In this document: positions 26,015 to 33,567 of the stretch, in pieces
How the letters are laid out: each line of letters begins with the position of its first letter
Numbering within the stretch: the stretch's first letter is position 1
Origin: Saccharothrix sp. S26
GTDB lineage: Bacteria; Actinomycetota; Actinomycetes; Mycobacteriales; Pseudonocardiaceae
Direction of reading: 5' to 3'
DNA length: 64,000 bases
Assembly (NCBI RefSeq): GCF_021390395.1
Contig: NZ_JAJUWT010000016.1
Span: forward strand, 1-64,000
Notes under the pieces: model-generated
What the model saw: only the letters and a program-made list of their open reading frames with translations
The model's database searches: none
What the model was told of the DNA's origin: nothing
Translations under genes and position numbers: made by a program

Positions 26015-27402
26015 CGCGGTCCTCGCGTCTCGTCGCCTGCCTGCCGGAAGATCGCCTGCCGGGCGGCCAGGCGCACGAGGTCGACCTGACGCCGGGTCAG
26101 CGCCAGCGACCGGCCGTCCGCGCCGCGCATGAGCGCCGGCATCTTGCGCCTGCCCTTGGCGGTGAGGTCGCCGACCTCGTCGTGATCGCGCAGCACGTCG
26201 GCGAACCACGGCGCGGTGCCGCTGCGCAGGGCGGCGAGCACGTGCTGGTGCAGGGCCAGGACCGCGCCGGCGTCCACCAGGGACGGCGCCATGATCGGCT
26301 CGTAGAGCCTGCCCGTGTCGGCGGTGTCCTGCCGGACCATCGTGCTGGCCGCGTCGACCCGACCGTCCACCGTGTTGCCGTTCATCACCTCGGTGTTCAT
26401 CAGCCGCACGGTCTCCGTGGCGCGGCGCAGCACCTCTTCGGCCACGGCGCGCGCGTGCTCCAGGCCGTCCCGGTCGGTGGCCCTCGGCCCGAACAGGGCC
26501 TGGTCGAGCTCGTCGGCGACGGTGCGGATGGGGACGGAGTCCGGCGCGTAGGCGGGCGGGCCCGCGCCGATGCGACCGAACGCGCTCAGCTCCCGGCCCA
26601 GGACTTCGAGCTTGACGTGCACCAGGCCGTCGCACTCGTCGTCCAAGTAGCCGCGGCTGACCCAGGATCCGTCCGGCCCGTCGTCGCCCGCGTAGATCTG
26701 GGCCGGGATGGTCAGCCGCGGATCACCCGGCTGGTCCGCGTGACCGCGCCACTTGCCCCTCGTGGCGTCGTAGAGGAAGTCCACGACGTTCGGGTCGGGG
26801 TCGGTGGGGCGGTCGGTGTAGGCGGAGCCGTAGACGTGGCCGCCGGCGGGCGTGAAGCGCAACCGGATGCCCGGGAACTCCGGCGTCGGCTTGACGTACC
26901 GCGCGTGGCCCAGCGGCAGGAACTTGTCGTCCAGGAAGTTGGCGCACAGGCCCATCAGCACGTGGGCGGTGTGGTCGCTGAACCACTCGGTGTCGGCGTC
27001 GATCCGGTCGTCGTCGTCGTACGTGCGGCGCTGGATCTTGTGGTTGCCGACCCGCACGCGCCACTGCACGTCGTCGGGTGTGAGGTCGTTGGCCTCCAAC
27101 AGGTCCACGGTCAGCGGTCGCAGCACGTCGTCGTCGGTGAGCGCCCAGACCTCCAGGAACGGCGCGACGGGCCGGACCTTGCCGTGGCCGTCGGTGAAGC
27201 GCAGTCGTTCGGGGGTGTCCGCGCCGGTGATCGCGCCGGTGGCGGGGTCGACCCGCAACGTCGGGGCCGGGCGCAGCCGTCGTGGCGCGAGCGGCTGGTC
27301 CGGGTCGGTCTCGGCGGTGTAGTTGTCCATCGGCTCGGTGGCCGCGCCGAGCCGGCCGATCGCCAACGGTGGCAGGACGCGCAGTTCCCGGATGGTCGTC
27401 AT
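26011..27402 (-). CDS. LodA N-terminal-like protein
   Basis: A 463-residue protein. It begins IRELRVLPPLAIGRLGAA, similar to the opening of LodA (the IGIARVGNS region), and continues LRFTDGHGKVRPVAPFLEVWAL and VQWRVRVGNHKIQRR, matching the LodA segment with VKRQAARFRVFG and the WTVHLANKKA strand. The rest (about 300-463) is helical and not assignable. It lacks the PWQ segment, which is supplied by the next gene. The two together would rebuild a LodA-like architecture. It overlaps the ferritin-like gene and the next gene by ATGA. Confidence 0.7.
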   Translation of the reverse strand: MTTIRELRVLPPLAIGRLGAATEPMDNYTAETDPDQPLAPRRLRPAPTLRVDPATGAITGADTPERLRFTDGHGKVRPVAPFLEVWALTDDDVLRPLTVDLLEANDLTPDDVQWRVRVGNHKIQRRTYDDDDRIDADTEWFSDHTAHVLMGLCANFLDDKFLPLGHARYVKPTPEFPGIRLRFTPAGGHVYGSAYTDRPTDPDPNVVDFLYDATRGKWRGHADQPGDPRLTIPAQIYAGDDGPDGSWVSRGYLDDECDGLVHVKLEVLGRELSAFGRIGAGPPAYAPDSVPIRTVADELDQALFGPRATDRDGLEHARAVAEEVLRRATETVRLMNTEVMNGNTVDGRVDAASTMVRQDTADTGRLYEPIMAPSLVDAGAVLALHQHVLAALRSGTAPWFADVLRDHDEVGDLTAKGRRKMPALMRGADGRSLALTRRQVDLVRLAARQAIFRQAGDETRGPR

Positions 27403-28862
27403 CGCGTGCACCCCTTGCGGCCCAGGACGTGCTCGATCTGCTCCAGCGCCCGCTGGTCGGACTCGCGCAGCGCGATCAGGTAGGGGTCGCGGGCGGAGGC
27501 CGGGTCGGTGTCCACCAGCTGGTCGACCAGCAGTCGTGACGCCTGCACGAGGTCGCGTTGCAGCAGCCAGCAGTCGTGGTCGTGGTGGGGCAGTTCGAGG
27601 CTGTACGGCATCTCGAACGTCGGCCCCGCCCGCAGCCCGTCCGGCACGTCCCGCTCCAGCGGCAGCTCCACCAGCCGCCCGGCCACCGCGCGCAGGTTGT
27701 ACATCTCGGCGAACGCCCGGTGCACGAGCGCACCGCGCCCGGTGAGCACACCGCCGTTGTCGAGCGGACCGGCCAGCCGGAACGCGTGGGCGATGTCGGT
27801 GAGCAGCATCCGGTAGCGGAGGTTGAACAGGTGGCCCCACAGCGCCGTGAACGGGTCGGTGATCGGGCTGGTCGTCACCTCGGCGGCGGCGCGGTCGGCA
27901 GCCTCCACCTCGTTGAGCCGGTGGGCCGTCACCGGGTTCTCCGCGACCCGGCGGGCCACCAGCGCCTGCTGCTCGGGCGGCAGCCCGGCCAGCGCCCGGT
28001 AGATGCCGAGGAACCGGTTGAAGTGCGAGGTCTCGTCCTGCTCGTCGACGTCCGGCGCTTCGCCCTGCTCGCCGATCTCGTGCAGCGCCTTGCGCGCGGA
28101 GTCCCGCGAGAACACGCCGAACACCAGCAGTTGGGGTGACGCCACGTCCGGCACGTTCCCGGCTTCCTGCCCCCGCTGACCGCGGGTGTAGCCGCGGCCC
28201 CACTCGTCCCAGGACGCCTGGTACGGCAGCGTTTCGGCGTGGAACAGCTCGTCGGGCAGGAAGTCCTTGTTCTTCAGGACGGAGTCGATGCGGCCGTAGA
28301 GCGCGCCGACCCGGTTGACGTACTGCCCGGCGGTGTCGGCGGCCACCTCCTTGATCGCCTCGGCTTCCGGGCCGGACCAGGTCTCGGGGCTCTCCGCGAC
28401 CACGTACGTGGCCAGCGACCGCGCGCTCAACGGGCGCAGGCTGAACGCGAACGGGTAGAAGTCCGAGCCCCACGGGTAGTCCTCGCGGTCGAGGTTCATC
28501 GGCCCGCCCAACGCGGTCAGCAGGTTCTGCACCGTGACGAGGTGGCCCATCTCCTCCTTGGCGATGCCGAGGATGATCTCCTGCCAGCGGCGCACGTCGT
28601 CGCGCAGCTCCTCGGGCACCTGCGGGCCGCCCATGGAGTAGGCGGCGAACAGGTACTGCACCATCAACGAGTGTTCGATCTCGGCCGCGACGTGCAGCAG
28701 CATGACCGTGTAGTCGCGCCAGTTGAACTCCGGTGGCAGGACGGGTCGCTCGCCCTCCGCGTCCAGCGCCCCGGCCACCGACAGGGTCGCCATGGCGGGC
28801 GGCAGGTCCGCGAACAGCTCCGGCACCACCGACGCGAGATGCCTGTGCACCCTCGACCGCAT
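27399..28862 (-). CDS. Ferritin-like domain protein (VioB/PF12902-type)
   Basis: A 487-residue protein with a ferritin-like four-helix region. Possible iron ligands are Glu61/Glu63 in AAEIEHSLMVQYLFAAYS and the EExxH motif at 103-107 in AKEEMGHLVTVQNLLTALGG. The overall sequence resembles the ferritin-like domain family that includes the violacein enzyme VioB. A second half with YNLRAVAGRLVELPLERDV is unassigned. It is the first gene of the five-gene overlapping operon; GGGGG lies about seven bases before the ATG. It may be a subunit of, or a redox partner for, the quinoprotein-like enzyme. Confidence 0.75.
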   Translation of the reverse strand: MRSRVHRHLASVVPELFADLPPAMATLSVAGALDAEGERPVLPPEFNWRDYTVMLLHVAAEIEHSLMVQYLFAAYSMGGPQVPEELRDDVRRWQEIILGIAKEEMGHLVTVQNLLTALGGPMNLDREDYPWGSDFYPFAFSLRPLSARSLATYVVAESPETWSGPEAEAIKEVAADTAGQYVNRVGALYGRIDSVLKNKDFLPDELFHAETLPYQASWDEWGRGYTRGQRGQEAGNVPDVASPQLLVFGVFSRDSARKALHEIGEQGEAPDVDEQDETSHFNRFLGIYRALAGLPPEQQALVARRVAENPVTAHRLNEVEAADRAAAEVTTSPITDPFTALWGHLFNLRYRMLLTDIAHAFRLAGPLDNGGVLTGRGALVHRAFAEMYNLRAVAGRLVELPLERDVPDGLRAGPTFEMPYSLELPHHDHDCWLLQRDLVQASRLLVDQLVDTDPASARDPYLIALRESDQRALEQIEHVLGRKGCTR

Positions 28863-29144
28863 GGCCTACCCCCGTTCCGGCGCGACTGCGTGGCGCACGG
28901 GCGAGCGTGCCGGCGTCCGCGGTGCCCGCGCCCCCGGTCACCGGCAACGCCAGTCGGTCCGGTGAACCGCGTCATCCGGCCGGGTCGACCGAGCTGACGG
29001 ACAGTCGCCGTCCACCGCCACGGTCGGACGAGCCTTGCCCGGTCGTGGTCAGCCGGGATGGCGGCGTGGCGCGGGCGACATGGCCACGCCCGCGCCGCGC
29101 GATCCCGGCAACTGCTCCTCGTCCTCGCCCGCCACGGCCGCCGC

Positions 29145-29990
29145 TTACGCGGCGAGCCGGGTCGCGTCGTCCAGCACGTCCACCTCGGCGCGCAGCGCGG
29201 CGCGGATCGTGGGCGGCAGGAGGGCGGTGTCGGCGGCCGGGTGCGCGGTCTTGACCAACGACTCCAGGTACAACGGGTTGCCGCCGCCGGCCTCGTACAC
29301 CGCCCGCCGCCACGACGGCCCGCGACCGGGCCCGATCAGGGCGACGGCGTCCGCGAAGCCCAACGGCGGCAGCTCCACCCGACGCCCGGTGCCCGCGCGG
29401 TGCGCGTCCGACAGCGACGCTTCGAGGTTGGCCGGCAGCGGCACGGCCCGGTGGGCCGGCACCAGGACGAGCTCGCCGCGCGGGGGTCGGCGGATCAGGT
29501 GCGACCAGCAGTCGAGGGAGCTGTCGTCGGCCCACTGCGCGTCGTCCAGCGTGACGACCATGGGGCGCGTGCGCGACGCCGCCTCCAACGCGTCACGCAC
29601 GACCCGGTGCCTGCGGTAGCGCTCGACGGTACCGGTGTCGTCGGCGCAGTCCGCCGCGGTTCGCCCGGCGGCCTGGCGGCGCAGGTCGGACAACTCCTGC
29701 ACCAGCTCGGTCAGCACGCCGTAGGGCACTTCGCGGTCGAACTCGGTGCCCCGGCTGCTCACCACGGTGAACCCGGCGGCCTGCGCGTCGGCGTGGAACA
29801 CCTCCAGCAGCCGGGTCTTGCCGATGCCGGGTTCGCCGACGACGTGCAGGACCGTGGGTTGGCCGCGCCGCGCGGCGGCCAGCGCGTCCGCCATCACCTG
29901 CCGTTCGGCGTCACGTCCGGCGAACGTCGTTACAGCCCGTGATTCGACCAGGTGTGCGCGGGGGTGGTGGGTGGCGTGGACGCGGACCAC
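29145..29990 (-). pseudogene. Truncated LuxR/MalT-type ATPase regulator
   Basis: The 281 residues form only the first part of a large ATP-dependent LuxR-family regulator. The AAA domain is visible: FAGRDAERQVM, Walker A VVGEPGIGKTRLL, Walker B MVVTLDDAQWADDSSLD, and ELPPLGFADAVAL. An in-frame TAA at 29145-29147 interrupts the text RLAA-stop-AAAVAGED, and the residues after the stop continue the family pattern for only about eight positions. The helical repeats and the DNA-binding domain, which normally bring the family to 900 or more residues, are missing. I infer a decayed relic, although a short protein could still be made. Confidence 0.65.
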
Positions 29991-30329
29991 TCGAAGGGGT
30001 TAACCAGCGGGCAGTGCGACGGTCCCTTTGGGTCACGGGCACGAGCCGGGCGAGCGCGACGACGGCCACGGCTGCCAGGGCTTCGCGGCACAGGACAGCG
30101 GTTCCCGCAGGTCGCGGTCCGCTCGGCACCGGTTTCGAGGGCCGCCGACGCCGGCGTGGAGGGGCGAGCGCGCCGGCATGGGACCACTGCGGCCGGTGCC
30201 GGAGCGCCGTGCGGCCGCTCCTGCGGGCGGGCGACCCGTGGACCTGCGGCCCCTCTTCCGGTGGCGGCCGGAGGGAGGGGACGGACGGATCGGTGCACGA
30301 CGGCGGGCACGCGACCCCGTCCTCCGCGG
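29991..30329. other. 339-bp gap between ATPase relic and SARP gene
   Basis: I see no supported gene here. Open frames exist on both strands but have compositions typical of antisense shadows, rich in Arg and Pro. No clear hairpin terminator was found. Confidence 0.5.
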
Positions 30330-32426
30330 TCAGGCGCTGTCCGCCCCCGCCGCCGTGCCTGCCAGTGCCATGGCGTACCTGGCACGTCCTTCGGAGCGCC
30401 GGAGCGGGACCGGCTCCCGCTCCGACCTCGGGGCCGGAGCACCGGACAGACCCTCACCCACCGCGGACAGCATGAGCCGGCGCAGCCGGTCCACCGTCCC
30501 GTCCCGCGGTGGGTCGAGGGTGATCGTGGCGGCGTGCGGCTTGCCGCCTCCCCAACTCGGCCTGCGCCCCAGCAGAGCCGGCCGTGCGAACACCACCACC
30601 AGCAGCGGCACGGGGTGATCGGAGTCCGCCAGGGACTCCACGGCGTCGAGCACCTCCTCCGCCGCCAGGTGCACCTCCCGCAGCAGCACGACCAGCGGCT
30701 GGTCGCGGGCCGCCAGTTCGAGGAAGCGCCGCCACGCGGTCAACGAGCCGGTGCTCGGCAGCGACCGGTCGAACAGCGGCAGCAGCCGGGTCGCCAGCAC
30801 GTCGGCCTCGGAGCGGGTGGTGGGGCACAGGGCCGACGACAGCTTGGCCCGCACCGTGTCCACCGCGTCCTCCGCCCGCACACCGCAGTAGTCGGACAGC
30901 ACGTCCGCCGCCACGCCGAGCACGTCGCCCTCGACGACCTGGCCGCCGAGCACCCTCGCGCCCTCCACCGAGCCCGCGAACCGGTCCAGGAACGCGTCCG
31001 GCTCGCCGAACACGGTCACGAGGTGGGGCGTGTCGCGGCGAACGGTGCGTTCCAGCAACCCGCGCACGACGGCCAGCTCGCTGTCGTGCTCGTCGGCCTC
31101 ACCGCGGCTGCCGGTGACCTCCCACGCCTCGTCGGACACCCGCGTGCCGTGGAACGCCCCTCCGACCTGCTCCCAGGTCCGCGGACAGGTCCACACCGCG
31201 CCCTCGGGCACTGACGGGAGCAACTGCTGGCAGTGGTCGACCAGCGCGCCGATCACCGTCGGCGGCGCGTCCGGCTCGGTCAGCACCAGCGCCTCGCCGG
31301 TCGCCACCGCGACGTGCACGGCCAGGTCGTGGCGCATCCCGTCGGCGAAGCAGTCGCGCAGCGCCAACGCCGCCCGAACGGCCCGCTCGCCGTCGTCGCC
31401 CTTCGTGTACGGGCCGCCGAACACCGCCAGCGACGCGGACCCGATGGACGTGGCCACCGTGCCACCGAGCTCCTCGATGCCCGATCGCACCATCTTGGCC
31501 GCCGCCGCCAGCGCGTGGTCCACCACGGCCGGGTCGGCGGCGGGCACCCCGCCGCGCGGCCGGACCCGCACCAGCGCGACGGTCAGGTGCCGCCGCTGCG
31601 CCTCCGGCGACGACGTCCGCCCCGCCACGACCGGCCTCAGCTGCCGGACGACGGGCTGCTGCCGCTCGGGCGGCAGGGCGAGCGACGGGTCGTGGGTCAG
31701 GATGGCGTGCTGGAGCTTCTGCAGCGCCGGCCCCGGTTCCAGGCCGAGGTCGTCCACCAGCGACGCGCGCAGCCTGCTGTAGACGGCCAAGGCGTCCGCG
31801 TGCCTCCCGCACCGGTACAGCGCCAGCATGAGCTGCCCGCACGACCGCTCGCGCAGTCGTTCCGCCTCGACCATCGCCTCCAACTCGCCCAGCACCGACT
31901 GGTGCCTGCCGCACGCCAGCTCGGCGTCGAAGTAGTCCTCCATGGCGTCGAGCCGGGCGTTCTCCACGACGGTCAGCTCGGGCCAGCAGATGCCGGTCTC
32001 CACCAGGTCGGCCAAGGCCGTCCCGCGCCACGTGCCCAGTGCCTGCCGCAGCAGCTTCGCCCGGATCTCGGGCTGCCCCTCCGCCCGGCCCCGCTCGGCC
32101 AGCTCGTGGAACCGGAAGAGGTCGACCCGGGACGGGTCGACCTGCAGCACGTAGCCGGGCGCCTGGGTGGACAGCCGCGCCGCGTCGGGACCGTCGGTCG
32201 CCGACATGGCCGCCCGCAGGCTCCAGACCGCGTTCTGCAACATCTTCCGCGCGGATGCCGGTGGATCCTCTCCCGGCCACAGCGCGGACAGGAGCTGGCT
32301 GGTCGGCACCACCTGGTTCGCCCGCAGCAGCAGGAAACCGAGCGTGGCCCGTTGCTTTATGCCGCCGAGCGAGATCGGTCGCCCTTCGTGCAGCACTTCC
32401 AACGGGCCCAATAATCGGAACTCCAC
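30330..32426 (-). CDS. SARP/AfsR-family pathway regulator with TTA codon
   Basis: A 698-residue regulator. The N-terminal OmpR-type winged helix (LLGPLEVLHEGRPISLGGIKQRATLGFLLL) and the BTAD domain (RVDLFRFHELAERG onward to GLEPGPALQKLQHAIL) make up a SARP. The centre resembles a degenerate nucleotide cyclase domain, with LTVALVRVRPRGG and LAVHVAVATGEALV, and the C-terminus is a degenerate AAA-like region without a clear Walker A. Translation starts at GTG (32424-32426) and codon 5 is TTA (32412-32414), which suggests control by the BldA tRNA. It probably activates the downstream polyketide genes. Confidence 0.88.
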   Translation of the reverse strand: MEFRLLGPLEVLHEGRPISLGGIKQRATLGFLLLRANQVVPTSQLLSALWPGEDPPASARKMLQNAVWSLRAAMSATDGPDAARLSTQAPGYVLQVDPSRVDLFRFHELAERGRAEGQPEIRAKLLRQALGTWRGTALADLVETGICWPELTVVENARLDAMEDYFDAELACGRHQSVLGELEAMVEAERLRERSCGQLMLALYRCGRHADALAVYSRLRASLVDDLGLEPGPALQKLQHAILTHDPSLALPPERQQPVVRQLRPVVAGRTSSPEAQRRHLTVALVRVRPRGGVPAADPAVVDHALAAAAKMVRSGIEELGGTVATSIGSASLAVFGGPYTKGDDGERAVRAALALRDCFADGMRHDLAVHVAVATGEALVLTEPDAPPTVIGALVDHCQQLLPSVPEGAVWTCPRTWEQVGGAFHGTRVSDEAWEVTGSRGEADEHDSELAVVRGLLERTVRRDTPHLVTVFGEPDAFLDRFAGSVEGARVLGGQVVEGDVLGVAADVLSDYCGVRAEDAVDTVRAKLSSALCPTTRSEADVLATRLLPLFDRSLPSTGSLTAWRRFLELAARDQPLVVLLREVHLAAEEVLDAVESLADSDHPVPLLVVVFARPALLGRRPSWGGGKPHAATITLDPPRDGTVDRLRRLMLSAVGEGLSGAPAPRSEREPVPLRRSEGRARYAMALAGTAAGADSA

Positions 32427-32557
32427 GTCGCCCCCAGTCTTGCTCGAACCGGAATGGGGTGACCACTCCGGCTACCACGAACTCCGAATCCGGCGGACCG
32501 GTGCGCAGCTACGAATGGATTCCGGTCACCACCGCTTCCCGTCCGGTGCGGAAGTGT

Positions 32558-33433
32558 TCAGTCGGCGGACGGCTTGCGCAGCACTTCGATCAGTCCCGCG
32601 AAGCCGTCACCCGCGTGACCGCGGCGGATCGCCTGCTCGACGCGCGCCAGCAGGAAGGCCGGCAGGGCGTCGTCGACCCCGGCCGCCCGGCTCGCGGCCA
32701 CCAGTCGTTCCACCACCACGGCGTGGTGCACCAATGTCGTGCCGGGGTACTCGCCTTGCTCGACGCGGGCGGTCAGCCCCGGCACGGCCGGCCCGACCAC
32801 CCGCTCCAGCCAGCGCGTGGCGTGCGGCAGGAAGTCGCCCGCGGCGACGTTCTCGGCCGAGACCAGCGCCAGCCCGTGCAGCAGGCCGATCCACGTGCTC
32901 CACATCACGCCGAGCAGCGCCACCTCGTACAGCGCGGGCAGGCCGACGTCGGCGCCCAGGTGCGTGCGGGTGCCGCCGATCGCGGCCAGCGTCGACTCGT
33001 GCTCCCGGTACAGCGCCTTCGGACCCCCGTAGAAGGCGAGCGCGCGGTCGGTACCCACTTCGTCGGGGGTGGCGAGGATCGAGCCGTCCAAGTAGCCGAC
33101 GCCGCGGTCGGCGGCCCACGCGGCGGTGGCGCGCGCCTCCGATGCGGTGCCCGCGGTGAGGTTCACCACGACGCGGTCCGCGGGCGCCTCGCCGAGGGAG
33201 TTCACGATCTCCCTCATGGCGCGGTGGTCGAGCACGCACACGACCACCAGTCGGCTGGCCGACACCGCGTCGACCAGCGTCGCCGCGCCGACGACTCCGC
33301 CGGCGACCGGCTCACCGGGCAACCGGTGCCACACCGTCGTGGGGTGACCGGCTGCCACGAACGCACGGGTGATCGCGGCGCCCATCGGCCCGAGCCCGAT
33401 GACAGTTACAGGCGAACGGGGGTCCGCCGTCAT
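32558..33433 (-). CDS. Imine reductase-like NADPH-dependent dehydrogenase
   Basis: A 291-residue protein with an N-terminal Rossmann domain (VTVIGLGPMGAAITRAFVAAGH) and a helical C-terminal domain as in beta-hydroxyacid dehydrogenases. The features YLDGSILATPDEVGTDRALAFYGG and the long helix around YEVALLGVMWSTWIGLLHGLAL place it near the imine reductase group. In polyketide alkaloid pathways such enzymes reduce a cyclic imine to a piperidine or pyrrolidine. Its position between two SARP genes, with an aminotransferase in the same cluster, supports that role by inference. It is transcribed divergently from the second SARP. Confidence 0.78.
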   Translation of the reverse strand: MTADPRSPVTVIGLGPMGAAITRAFVAAGHPTTVWHRLPGEPVAGGVVGAATLVDAVSASRLVVVCVLDHRAMREIVNSLGEAPADRVVVNLTAGTASEARATAAWAADRGVGYLDGSILATPDEVGTDRALAFYGGPKALYREHESTLAAIGGTRTHLGADVGLPALYEVALLGVMWSTWIGLLHGLALVSAENVAAGDFLPHATRWLERVVGPAVPGLTARVEQGEYPGTTLVHHAVVVERLVAASRAAGVDDALPAFLLARVEQAIRRGHAGDGFAGLIEVLRKPSAD

Positions 33434-33484
33434 CTCCGACCTCCTTCTGGGACGACTCCACTGTCACCACACGCCCTCCCGATC

Positions 33485-33503
33485 GCCTCTCGAGTGCCTC
33501 TCG
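33485..33503. promoter_or_regulatory. SARP-type direct repeat in divergent promoter
   Basis: GCCTCTCG occurs at 33485-33492 and 33496-33503, an 11-bp period. SARPs bind heptamer direct repeats spaced by one helical turn, so this is a candidate target between the imine reductase and the second SARP gene. Confidence 0.45.
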
Positions 33504-33567
33504 GTCCGAAATGTGAGCGCTTTCGCCGATGCCGCTGGATGCCGCGGAGTGCCGATATGGTGACTGT

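Noticed and set aside
29991..30457. Possible small gene in the gap upstream of the ATPase relic
   Set aside because: The frames are Arg/Pro-rich without motif or ribosome binding site.
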